From NCBI GenBank assembly GCA_903855945.1, contig CAIOAK010000179.1:1-64000 (forward strand): a stretch of 64,000 nt of DNA, in the 5' to 3' direction. Of this stretch, positions 9,973-17,407 are shown in pieces. Within the stretch, counting starts at the first letter, position 1. Every line of letters starts with the position of its first letter. The notes beneath the pieces are model-generated. The model was not told where the DNA came from. It ran no database searches and saw nothing but the letters and a program-made list of their open reading frames with translations. A program made the translations under genes and the position numbers. Source of the stretch: an uncultured Anaeromyxobacter sp. (GTDB taxonomy: Bacteria > Myxococcota > Myxococcia > Myxococcales > Anaeromyxobacteraceae).

Positions 9973-10724
9973 CCCTGGGAGATAACGGTCGGGGAGCGCA
10001 GCCGCCACGCCCCCCACGCCACCAGGAGGACCGCCCCGTACTGGGCCGGGGTGAGCCCTGCGTACCTGGCGTCGGCGGAGGCGATATCGGTCGCCCGGAG
10101 GAAGTCGAGCAGGAACCGGGCGGTACCGTAGAGGACGGCGAGCAGCGCGAGGAGCCGCCCCTCCAGCCGCCCCCGCGCCCAGAGCCGCCAGAGCAGCGCC
10201 GCGATGGCGAAGAGGACGAGCGCCTCGTAGAGCCCCAGGTCGTGGCGCGCCCCGCCCGGGAAGGCGACCGCCAGCGGGAAGTCGGTGCGTCGGCCCGGGT
10301 GGTCGTGCACCAGGAAGCAGCCGATGCGGGCGACCGCCCAGCCGGTGGGGACACCCACGGCGAAGGCGTCCCCGTACCGGACGAGCGGAACGCCCCGGAT
10401 CCGGAAGAAGAGGACCGCGGCGACGATCCCTCCCGCGAGCCCGCCGAACGAGGAGAGGCCGTCCCAGAACTCGAGGAGCCGGCCGGGGCTGCGCAGCTCC
10501 TCGGGGTGGTAGAGGCCAACGTGCACCAGGTGGCCGACGGCGATGCCGGAGAGCACGCCCCAGATGGCGAACTCCAGGACCGGGCGCGGGTCGAGCCCCC
10601 GGCGCCGGGCCGCCCAGGCCGCCGTTCGCACGCCGGTGGCCACTCCGAGCGCCGCGAACAGGCCGAAGACCTGCAGGGTGACCGGTCCGAGGTGGATCGT
10701 CGGTGGATCGAACCAGGGGATCAA
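9954..10724 (-). CDS. lgt: Prolipoprotein diacylglyceryl transferase
   Basis: A 256-residue multi-helix membrane protein of the Lgt family, which moves a diacylglyceryl group from phosphatidylglycerol to the lipobox cysteine of prelipoproteins. Family signs are the N-terminal DPPTIHLGPVTLQVFGLF block, the SFGGLAGG segment, ARIGCFLVHDHPGR, and a DLGLYEAL block. The canonical N-x-E-L-x-G motif of enterobacterial Lgt is replaced by VHDHPGR, a divergent form. The start chosen is TTG at 10722-10724, the first start giving a family-like N terminus; upstream translation is low-complexity and overlaps the DUF3501 gene. The window encodes at least one putative lipoprotein substrate (51357-52442). Confidence 0.85.
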   Translation of the reverse strand: MIPWFDPPTIHLGPVTLQVFGLFAALGVATGVRTAAWAARRRGLDPRPVLEFAIWGVLSGIAVGHLVHVGLYHPEELRSPGRLLEFWDGLSSFGGLAGGIVAAVLFFRIRGVPLVRYGDAFAVGVPTGWAVARIGCFLVHDHPGRRTDFPLAVAFPGGARHDLGLYEALVLFAIAALLWRLWARGRLEGRLLALLAVLYGTARFLLDFLRATDIASADARYAGLTPAQYGAVLLVAWGAWRLRSPTVISQGWPSSS

Positions 10725-10741
10725 GGCGGCCGCCGGGCGCC

Positions 10742-11299
10742 CTACCCGTCCTGCAGATCCGCCGCGAGCGCAGCCTGCTGCTCGGGCGTGAGCGCGACCT
10801 CGGCCACGAGGCGCGGATGGTCGGACCCCACCGACACCGGCCGCTCCCCCTTCACGTCGAAGTGGAGGTACTGCACCGCGGAGAGCCGATCCTCGCCGAC
10901 CTGCCGCGCGTCGAAGGTGGCCGGCGCCTTCCAGCCGGAGGCGGTCCGGACGTAGAGGCTTCCGGGCAGCCCCATCCACTCCCGCAGCTTCGCGGCCCGT
11001 TCGGCCGGGTCGTCGATCTCGATGAGCAGAACGGCCCCCAGCTCCCCCGGGCGCCCGAGGAGCTCGTTGTAGGTCTCGAGCTCGTGCTCGATCTCCTCGT
11101 CGCGAACCATGCGCTCGGCTCGGACCATCTCCTGCACCTGGTAGCGGACGGTCTCGCGGTTCTCGAAGAGGAAGGTGAGGGAGTCGCCCAGGTGGACGCG
11201 GCGGGGTGATTTCACTGCGAGTATGGCCTGTCGCGTCTCCGGCCGGACCTTCTCGTAGGCGGTGAGGTCGAGGATCTCCTCGCGGACCACGGGCTTCAT
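10742..11299 (-). CDS. DUF3501 family protein
   Basis: A 185-residue soluble protein of the DUF3501 family, function unknown. No cysteine motif, signal peptide or membrane helix is visible. It is mostly charged and ends with an acidic LTPEQQAALAADLQDG segment. The start is the ATG at 11297-11299, which overlaps the stop of the upstream Fe-S protein by 4 bases (ATGA), so the two are translationally coupled. In many bacteria DUF3501 genes sit beside a GlpC-like Fe-S protein and rubrerythrin, exactly as here. This suggests a role in an electron-transfer or peroxide-handling complex; that role is inferred from context only. Confidence 0.85.
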   Translation of the reverse strand: MKPVVREEILDLTAYEKVRPETRQAILAVKSPRRVHLGDSLTFLFENRETVRYQVQEMVRAERMVRDEEIEHELETYNELLGRPGELGAVLLIEIDDPAERAAKLREWMGLPGSLYVRTASGWKAPATFDARQVGEDRLSAVQYLHFDVKGERPVSVGSDHPRLVAEVALTPEQQAALAADLQDG

Positions 11300-12660
11300 G
11301 ACGGGGTTCCCTTCCCTCCCTCCCCGAAGCCGTTCTCCCGGTAGGCCCGGGCCAGCACGGTCATGGGGTGGAGCGGCTTGTTCCCGGCGAACTGCTCGAA
11401 CTGGACCGCGGCGAGCGGGCAGTCGGTGCACCAGACCTGGGCCTCGGCGCCCTTCATGCCGTCGAAGGCCGCCTTCCCGATGCGCCCCGACGCGTCGTGC
11501 CCCTCCACGGTCATGGCGTACGTCCCGTCGTGCCCGCAGCACTCCAGGACCGACGCCGCGATCTCCACTCCGGGGATGCGCCGGATGAGATCGCGCCCCT
11601 TGAACCCCACGGCCTGGGCGCGCAGGTGGCAGGGGGCGTGGTAGGCGACCTTCCCGCCCGGCGGGACGCTCCGGAAGTCCTTGCTGAAGCGGGGCTCGTT
11701 CCGGATCGACCAGAGGTACTCGGAGACGTCCATCACGGCGGGCGCGAGCTTCGCGGCCCGCTCCCGATCGACCCCCTCGAGAAGGTGGGGCCACTCCCTG
11801 CGCATCATCATGGAGCAGGTGGGATTGACGACGAGAACCTTGGCCCCCTTCTCCACGTAGGGCAGGAGGAGGTCGAGGTCGTCGTGGGCCTGCAGCCGGA
11901 GCTGGTCGATGTCCCCGTGCTCCCAGACCGGCATGCCGCAGCAGCGCAGCCCCTTCACCACGCGTACGTCCACCCCGTTCTTCTTCAGGACTTCCAGGGT
12001 GTCGGCGCCGAGCCGCGTGTCGTTGTTCTGCACGAAGCAGGTCTGGAAGAGCACCGCGTCGCCGCCCGGCTCGGGGTTCACCCAGCCGGCCCCCTCGGCC
12101 CAGGTGTCGAAGGCGGTGGTGGCGAAGTCGGGGAGCGCCGCGTGCCGATCGACGCCCAGCACCTTCTCCATCGCCCAGCGGGCCGGCGCCACCTTGTTCA
12201 TGGCGTTGGCGAGTCCGAGCGACATCCGCGCCAGCTTCCCCGATCGATCGGGGTCGCCCAGGAACCGCTCGCGGAGGTTCGGCTTCCCGCCGCGCGCCTT
12301 GAACTTCTGGGCGTCGTATCGGTGGACGAGCGCCGGGAAGTCGAGCTGGAAGGGGTGGCCGTCCCGAGGGGTGTAGGGGCACTGCACCTCGCAGAGCTTG
12401 CACTGGAAGCAGTCGTCCATCACCCCCTCGATCTCGGGCGCCGAGAGCCGGTGGGCGTCGTGGTCGCGCGCGTCGAGGAGCGTGAAGAGCCGGGGGAACG
12501 AGTCGCAGAACTTGAAGCACATCCGGCAGCCGTTGCAGATGTCGAAGGCGCGCAGGACCTCGCCGTGCAGCGCCGCGGGATCCCAGTAGACGGGCTGCGA
12601 CGGATCGTACGAGAGCCCGGCCGTGGGTTCGGCGCTGATCCTCTTGCCAGACTCGGACAT
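11296..12660 (-). CDS. GlpC-like Fe-S oxidoreductase with two [4Fe-4S] ferredoxin motifs and two CCG domains
   Basis: A 454-residue protein resembling anaerobic glycerol-3-phosphate dehydrogenase subunit C and heterodisulfide reductase-type subunits. Two CxxCxxCxxxC clusters are present in the N-terminal part ([11 protein letters not shown] and [13 protein letters not shown]). Two CCG (cysteine-rich) domains follow, with [12 protein letters not shown] and [11 protein letters not shown]. Such proteins accept electrons from a flavoprotein partner and pass them to quinones or thiols. No GlpA/GlpB-like dehydrogenase lies nearby; the neighbours are DUF3501 (4-base overlap) and rubrerythrin. A role feeding electrons to rubrerythrin is plausible but inferred. 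Confidence 0.88.
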   Translation of the reverse strand: MSESGKRISAEPTAGLSYDPSQPVYWDPAALHGEVLRAFDICNGCRMCFKFCDSFPRLFTLLDARDHDAHRLSAPEIEGVMDDCFQCKLCEVQCPYTPRDGHPFQLDFPALVHRYDAQKFKARGGKPNLRERFLGDPDRSGKLARMSLGLANAMNKVAPARWAMEKVLGVDRHAALPDFATTAFDTWAEGAGWVNPEPGGDAVLFQTCFVQNNDTRLGADTLEVLKKNGVDVRVVKGLRCCGMPVWEHGDIDQLRLQAHDDLDLLLPYVEKGAKVLVVNPTCSMMMRREWPHLLEGVDRERAAKLAPAVMDVSEYLWSIRNEPRFSKDFRSVPPGGKVAYHAPCHLRAQAVGFKGRDLIRRIPGVEIAASVLECCGHDGTYAMTVEGHDASGRIGKAAFDGMKGAEAQVWCTDCPLAAVQFEQFAGNKPLHPMTVLARAYRENGFGEGGKGTPS

Positions 12661-12715
12661 GGCGATCGCTCCGGAAGGCGCGGCCGGCCCCCGAAGGAGC
12701 CGGACCGCGACCTCG

Positions 12716-13135
12716 CTACTGGATGCTCTGGAGCATCTTCGAGAACTTGCCGGCGTGGGACTTCTCCGCCTTGGCGAGGGTCTCGAACCAGTCGGCGATC
12801 TGGGCGAAGCCCTCCTCGCGCGCGGTCTTGGCGAACCCGGGGTACATGTCGGTGTACTCGTGGGTCTCGCCGGCCACGGCCGACTTGAGGTTGGCGACCG
12901 AGTCGCCGATGGGCAGGTCGGTGGCCGGGTCGCCCACCACCTTCAGGTAGTCGAGGTGGCCGAAGGCGTGGCCGGTCTCCCCCTCTGCGGTCTCGCGGAA
13001 GTTGCCCGCGACCTCGGGGTAGCCTTCCACGTCGGCGACCTTCGCGAAGTACAGGTAGCGGCGGTTGGCCTGCGACTCGCCGGCGAAGGCGGCCTTCAGG
13101 TTGCCGTGGGTCTTGGTGCCCTTGAGCTGGGACAT
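12716..13135 (-). CDS. Rubrerythrin-type ferritin-like di-iron protein lacking the rubredoxin domain
   Basis: A 139-residue ferritin-like four-helix protein of the rubrerythrin group. Di-iron ligand motifs are visible in four places: GESQANRRY (helix 1), [11 protein letters not shown] (ExxH, helix 2), [10 protein letters not shown] (helix 3) and [10 protein letters not shown] (ExxH, helix 4). It stops at residue 139, so the usual C-terminal rubredoxin-like CxxC-CxxC domain is absent, as in sulerythrin-type proteins. It probably reduces hydrogen peroxide to water using electrons from another protein, since it lacks its own rubredoxin. The adjacent Fe-S protein gene (12660) is an obvious candidate donor. 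A strong Shine-Dalgarno (AGGAGAG) precedes the ATG. Confidence 0.92.
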   Translation of the reverse strand: MSQLKGTKTHGNLKAAFAGESQANRRYLYFAKVADVEGYPEVAGNFRETAEGETGHAFGHLDYLKVVGDPATDLPIGDSVANLKSAVAGETHEYTDMYPGFAKTAREEGFAQIADWFETLAKAEKSHAGKFSKMLQSIQ

Positions 13136-13213
13136 GTCGATCTCTCCTTGGGGTGGAACCTGCGATGGGAAACGGGTTGGTCCTCCCCTCTACTGCCGGG
13201 GAGACCATTCAGC

Positions 13214-13256
13214 CGCAACACATCGTATCTATCGGATCGATAGTCCCAGGCTATCG
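13214..13256 (-). promoter_or_regulatory. Candidate palindromic operator/promoter upstream of rubrerythrin
   Basis: A perfect inverted repeat CTATCG-GAT-CGATAG occupies 13229-13243, about 95 bases upstream of the rubrerythrin start, and another CTATCG half-site lies at 13251-13256. On the minus strand the palindrome is followed at once by TACGAT, which could be a -10 element. The arrangement suggests a repressor or redox regulator acting on the rubrerythrin promoter. The arms do not match PerR or Fur consensus sequences that I know; the regulator is unidentified. Confidence 0.45.
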
Positions 13257-13448
13257 CTAGGCCGGGACCGGCGCGGCCGGCTTGGCGGCCCGGGCCTCGT
13301 GGGCGTCCCAGCGCTTCTGGATCGCTGGCCCGAGGTCCTCGAACTTCGGCGTGACGTCCTTCTTGGTCAGGGCGTCGAAGCACTGCAGGCACTGGTGCAG
13401 GCCGTTCTCGGCCTCGATCACCCACTGGATGTGATGGGGGCAGTTCAT
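13257..13448 (-). CDS. Small Cys/His-containing protein, possible zinc ribbon
   Basis: A 63-residue protein beginning MNCPHHIQWVIEAENG. It holds one N-terminal CPHH group and one CLQC group around residues 20-23, which together could form a one-metal zinc knuckle; the C-terminal third is helical and ends in an Ala/Pro tail. I choose the ATG at 13446-13448 because upstream sequence is Arg/Pro-rich and not protein-like. It is not a family I recognise. It lies upstream of the rubrerythrin gene on the same strand, with a 121-base gap that holds the palindromic operator candidate, so it may or may not share regulation with the peroxide-stress cluster. Confidence 0.6.
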   Translation of the reverse strand: MNCPHHIQWVIEAENGLHQCLQCFDALTKKDVTPKFEDLGPAIQKRWDAHEARAAKPAAPVPA

Positions 13449-13512
13449 GAGGGGCTTTCTAGCGCACGGAGGGCGCCGGGGGAAGGGCGCGCCCCGTGCT
13501 AGGCTGCGGGGC

Positions 13513-13980
13513 ATGGAGGACCTGCGGGTTCCCAAGAGAGAGGTCCCCGTCGAGGTCCTGCTTCCGGGTGGGGAGGCAAGGCAGGTTTCCGTCTACCTGG
13601 CGGAGGGTGCACAGTCACGCCCCGGCCCGGAGCGGCTCTCCGACCTGCTGAACGGATCGGTGCCCTTCATCCCCGCGCGGGAGGTGGCCACCGGGGCCAT
13701 GACCTTCCTCCACCGGGCCTCCATCGCCGTGGCGCGCATCGCGGCGGAGGCCGAACCCCCCGACGATTCCTTCACCATCCCCACCGAGTACGAGGTGGAG
13801 ATCACCCTCACCGCCGGTACGCGCCTCACCGGGATCGTCGCCTTCGTCGAGCCCGAGTCGAGCGCACGGCTCGTGGACTTCCTCAACCGACCCGAACCCT
13901 TCCTGCGCCTCCTGGAGCGAGACGGGGTGGCGCTGGTCGGCCGGGCCCATGTGGCCCGGGTCGCACTGCTCCCGAGGTGA
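13513..13980 (+). CDS. Unrecognised protein with two tandem copies of a ~65-residue unit, paired with PilT-like ATPase
   Basis: A 155-residue soluble protein with no signal peptide. The two halves look alike. Residues about 12-78 (VEVLLPGG...RLSDLLN...FLHRASIAVARI) align with about 97-155 (VEITLTAG...RLVDFLN...LVGRAHVARVALL), each with a beta-rich start, an R-L-x-D-x-L-N helix and a hydrophobic V-A-x-V/I end. This is an internal duplication seen by eye. The start is the ATG at 13513, preceded by a GC-rich inverted repeat (GCCCCG at 13491, CGGGGC at 13507). Its stop overlaps the GTG of the PilT-like gene (GTGA), which strongly suggests a shared complex or pathway. Function unknown. Confidence 0.7.
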   Translation: MEDLRVPKREVPVEVLLPGGEARQVSVYLAEGAQSRPGPERLSDLLNGSVPFIPAREVATGAMTFLHRASIAVARIAAEAEPPDDSFTIPTEYEVEITLTAGTRLTGIVAFVEPESSARLVDFLNRPEPFLRLLERDGVALVGRAHVARVALLPR

Positions 13981-15497
13981 TCGAGATGGCCCGCCTGGAC
14001 GCGTTCATCGAGCGACTCGCCGCGCAGGACGGAGGGGAGCTCCTCTTCCAGTCGGCACATGGAGCGGTCCTGTCCGTGGACGGCGAGCAGCGGACCCTGG
14101 TCCGGCAGGCCCTCTCCTCGGCCCAGATCATCGGGGCCTTCGTCGAGATCGTCCCCGCCGAGATGCAGGGCAGCTTCCCCCGCCCGGGTCGTACCGTCTT
14201 CCCGTACCTCTCCCCGTCCGGGAACGTGGAGATCGAGTTCGAGTCCCACGACGGGACCGTGCGGGCGGTGGTCCGCAACGCGGTGCCGGGGATGGAGGCG
14301 TTCCCGCAGGAGCGCGCGGCAGCCCCTGCCCCCGCGGCCGCACCGGCTCGCCCCCCGGAGCGGGCAGCGGCCGCGCCGAAGCAGGAGATGCCGCCCCAGG
14401 TCGCGCTGCCCGACGACGTCAGCGAGGCGATGCAGGTGCTCCTGCACGAGATCGTGGCCCGCAAGGCCTCCGACATCCACCTCGCCTCGGGCCACCCCCC
14501 CTCGTTCCGCGTGGACGGCGACATCGTCACCGCGGACTCCTTCGGCCCGCTCGATCCGGAGCGGCTCGCCGGCATGCTCTGGTCGATCGCACCGCTGAAG
14601 AACCGGCAGGAGTTCGAGGAGCGCAACGACACCGACTTCGCCACCGCCACCGCGGAGGGGCGCTTCCGCGTCAACGTCTTCGCCGACCGGCACGGCATCG
14701 GCGCGGTGATGCGGCTCATCCCCTCCACCATCCGCTCCGCGGAGGAGATGGGGCTCCCCAAGGCTGTCCTCGACCTCTGCTTCCTCGCGAAGGGGCTCGT
14801 GCTCGTGACCGGTCCCACCGGCTCCGGCAAGTCCACCACCCTCGCCTCCATGATCGACCACGTGAACCGGAACCGGGACGATCACATCATCACCATCGAG
14901 GACCCCATCGAGTTCGTGCACCCGAACAAGCACTGCCTCGTGAACCAGCGGGAGGTCGGCACGCACACCCAGTCCTTCAAGGCGGCGCTGCGGGCCGCGC
15001 TGCGCGAGGACCCGGACGTGGTGCTCGTGGGCGAACTCCGCGACCTCGAGACCATCGCCATCGCCATCGAGACCGCGGAGACCGGCCACCTCGTGTTCGG
15101 CACCCTCCACACGAACAGCGCCCCGTCCACCGTCGATCGGATCATCGACCAGTTCCCCACCGACCGGCAGGCCCAGATCCGCACCATGCTCTCCGAGTCG
15201 CTGAAGGGGGTCGTCACCCAGGTCCTCTGCAAGAAGATCGGCGGGGGGCGCGTGGCGGCCATGGAGATCCTGCTCGTCTCCTCCAGCGTCGCGAACCTGA
15301 TCCGGGAGGGGAAGACCTTCCAGATCCCGTCGGTGATGCAGACCGCCAAGGGGGTGGGCATGACCACCCTGAACGACTCGCTGCTCGATCTCGTGAAGCG
15401 GGGGCTCGTGGAACCTGCCGAGGCACTCTCCAAGGCGGTCGCCAAGAACGAGCTGAAGGCCCTCTTCGAGCGGAACGAGATCCAACTTCCCGCTTGA
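13977..15497 (+). CDS. PilT/PilU-family secretion ATPase with an extra N-terminal domain
   Basis: A 506-residue type IV pilus retraction-type ATPase. The core from about residue 145 on shows KASDIHLASG, Walker A GPTGSGKST near 279-287, the Asp box TIEDPIEFVH, the Walker B region DPDVVLVGELRD and the His box LHTNSAPSTVDRII. Canonical PilT is about 345 residues; here about 105 residues of an unrecognised alpha/beta domain plus an Ala/Pro linker (about 105-130) precede it. It should hydrolyse ATP to drive filament disassembly or twitching-type movement at the inner membrane. No other pil gene is in the window. It starts at GTG 13977 overlapping the upstream stop; ATG 13986 is an alternative start. 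Confidence 0.88.
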   Translation: MIEMARLDAFIERLAAQDGGELLFQSAHGAVLSVDGEQRTLVRQALSSAQIIGAFVEIVPAEMQGSFPRPGRTVFPYLSPSGNVEIEFESHDGTVRAVVRNAVPGMEAFPQERAAAPAPAAAPARPPERAAAAPKQEMPPQVALPDDVSEAMQVLLHEIVARKASDIHLASGHPPSFRVDGDIVTADSFGPLDPERLAGMLWSIAPLKNRQEFEERNDTDFATATAEGRFRVNVFADRHGIGAVMRLIPSTIRSAEEMGLPKAVLDLCFLAKGLVLVTGPTGSGKSTTLASMIDHVNRNRDDHIITIEDPIEFVHPNKHCLVNQREVGTHTQSFKAALRAALREDPDVVLVGELRDLETIAIAIETAETGHLVFGTLHTNSAPSTVDRIIDQFPTDRQAQIRTMLSESLKGVVTQVLCKKIGGGRVAAMEILLVSSSVANLIREGKTFQIPSVMQTAKGVGMTTLNDSLLDLVKRGLVEPAEALSKAVAKNELKALFERNEIQLPA

Positions 15498-17407
15498 CCC
15501 CATCCGGTCCCACCTCGCGCCTGGCCCGCGCCGCGCCGTGGCTGGCGCTCGCCGCGATCCTCGCCGGCACCGCCGTCGCCTATCTCCCGGCGCTCCCAGG
15601 ACCGTTCGTCCTCGACGACTGGGGGAGCATCGAGTCCAACATGGCGCTCCGGCGGCCGGGCGCGGTCCGGATCCCGTCGCTTCCGGAGATGCTCGGGCCG
15701 GGCCGACCGGTCACCGAGACCACCTTCGCCCTCGACTTCCGGGCCGTGGGGCTCGAGCCCTTCCGCTATCACCTGGTCGGACTCCTCCTGCACCTCGGGG
15801 TGGTCGTCGCCGCGTACGCCTTCCTCTCCTCCCTGCTCCGGCGGTCGGGCCATCCTCGCCCCCGCGGCGTCGCGCTGGCGGTTGCCGGCCTCCTCGCGCT
15901 GCACCCGATCCAGGCGGAGTCGGTGGCCTACGCGGCCCAGCGTTCCGAGGTCCTGGCCGCGCTCCTCGTCCTCCTGTCGCTCGCGCTGCTCGACCGCGCC
16001 GCGGCGACCGGGCTGGGCTGGCGCGGTGCGGCGTCATGGGCGGGCGGCGGCGTGGCCTGGATCCTCGCCATGGGTGCGAAGACCACCGCCATCGCCATGC
16101 CCGGGATCTTCCTCCTCGATCGGGCGGTGGTGGCGCCCGCCGACGAGCGCGGCGCGCGCCGGCTTGGTCGCCGGACCTCCCGGGCGCTCCTCCTCGCCGC
16201 CCCGCTCCTCCCGCTGGCGGCCTGGAGTGCGGTGCTGCACCTGCGCCACTTCGAGTCGGCGCCGGGTGGCGGCGTCGGGTCGGCCGGGGCCGGGCTGCCG
16301 ACCGGTGCCTACCTCCTCACGCAGCTCCGCGTCGTCTGGCTGTACTTGAGGCTGCTCGCCTGGCCGGACGCCCTCGCCCTCGACCGGAGCTTCGTCCCGA
16401 GCCGCGGCGTGGACGGTCCGGTCCTGCTGGCGGGCGCCGGCATCGCGGCGGCGCTCCTCCTCGCCGGCTGGCTCTGGTTGCGGGCGGAGCGCGCCGACGG
16501 TCCCCGCCCGGCCCACCGGCTCGCCGCCTTCGGGATCCTCTTCTGGTTCGCGGCGCTCGCCCCCACCTCGTCCGTCATCCCGGTCATCGACCTGGCCGTG
16601 GAGCACCGGGTCTACCTGGCCTGCCTCGGCCCGTTCCTGGCGGTGGTGGTCGGGCTCGACGCACTCCTCTTCCAGTTCCTGCAGCCGGGGAACGCGCGCC
16701 GCGCCGGCGCCGTGCTGGCCGCCGGCGTGTTCGCTCTGCTCGGAGTGGCTCTCGCCGGACGGGCGCGGATCTGGAGCTCGGCCGAGTCGCTCTGGGAGGC
16801 TTCGGCCCGCGCCTCGCCCGGCAACGCCCGCGCCTGGACCAACCTGGGGCTGGCCCGGGCGCGCCGGGGCAACCTGGTGGGCGCCGAGGCGGCCTACCGC
16901 AAGGGATGGGGAGTCGTGGCGGACCCCGCACGGGCGGCCAGCCTGGGCCGGAACTACTCGGCGGTACTCCTGGAGATGGGGCGCGCCGACGAGGCGCTCG
17001 CGGTGGTAGACCGGGCGCTCGTCGTGGCCCCCGGGGAGAGCTCGCTCTTCGCCAACCGCGCCGCCGCGCTCTCCCGCATGGGGCGGAACGACGAGGCGGT
17101 CGTCGAGGCCAGGCGGGCCGTGCAGGCCGCACCCGGGGACCCGCTCATGCGAAACGTCCTCGGCTCGGCCCTCACGATGGTGGGCGACTGGCAGGGGGCC
17201 CTCGCCGAGTTCCAGACGGCCGAGGCCATCGACCCCGGGAACCCCGCCTACGGCGTCGCGGCCGCGGTCTCGCTCTCCGCGCTCGGAAGGCGCGAGGAGG
17301 CCTGCGCTGCCTTCCACCGGGCGTGGGCCACCACCCGCGCCCGGCCCCTCCCCTTCGACGCCGCCCGGCGTGCCGCCGCGCTCGGCTGTCCCCTCCCGGT
17401 GCCCTGA
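15494..17407 (+). CDS. TMTC-like polytopic membrane glycosyltransferase with C-terminal TPR repeats
   Basis: About 637 residues. The N-terminal part is a multi-helix GT-C-like membrane region: FVLDDWGSI carries the acidic DD motif in the first periplasmic loop, and HPIQAESVAYAAQRSE is the signature shared with eukaryotic TMTC O-mannosyltransferases and their bacterial relatives. From about residue 440 there are four or more tetratricopeptide repeats (NARAWTNLGLARARRGNL, ESSLFANRAAALSRMGRND, DPLMRNVLGSALTMVGDW and so on). It probably transfers a sugar from a lipid carrier to exported protein. The only start near the N terminus is TTG at 15494, overlapping the PilT-like stop (TTGA), which implies translational coupling. 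The sugar and acceptor are unknown; pilin or envelope proteins are possible. Confidence 0.8.
   Translation: MTPSGPTSRLARAAPWLALAAILAGTAVAYLPALPGPFVLDDWGSIESNMALRRPGAVRIPSLPEMLGPGRPVTETTFALDFRAVGLEPFRYHLVGLLLHLGVVVAAYAFLSSLLRRSGHPRPRGVALAVAGLLALHPIQAESVAYAAQRSEVLAALLVLLSLALLDRAAATGLGWRGAASWAGGGVAWILAMGAKTTAIAMPGIFLLDRAVVAPADERGARRLGRRTSRALLLAAPLLPLAAWSAVLHLRHFESAPGGGVGSAGAGLPTGAYLLTQLRVVWLYLRLLAWPDALALDRSFVPSRGVDGPVLLAGAGIAAALLLAGWLWLRAERADGPRPAHRLAAFGILFWFAALAPTSSVIPVIDLAVEHRVYLACLGPFLAVVVGLDALLFQFLQPGNARRAGAVLAAGVFALLGVALAGRARIWSSAESLWEASARASPGNARAWTNLGLARARRGNLVGAEAAYRKGWGVVADPARAASLGRNYSAVLLEMGRADEALAVVDRALVVAPGESSLFANRAAALSRMGRNDEAVVEARRAVQAAPGDPLMRNVLGSALTMVGDWQGALAEFQTAEAIDPGNPAYGVAAAVSLSALGRREEACAAFHRAWATTRARPLPFDAARRAAALGCPLPVP

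Noticed and set aside
15538-17406. In-frame extension upstream of the DUF3516 helicase
   Set aside because: It overlaps the whole TMTC-like gene in another frame and is Arg/Pro/Gly-rich; the helicase fold begins at the ATG at 17407.
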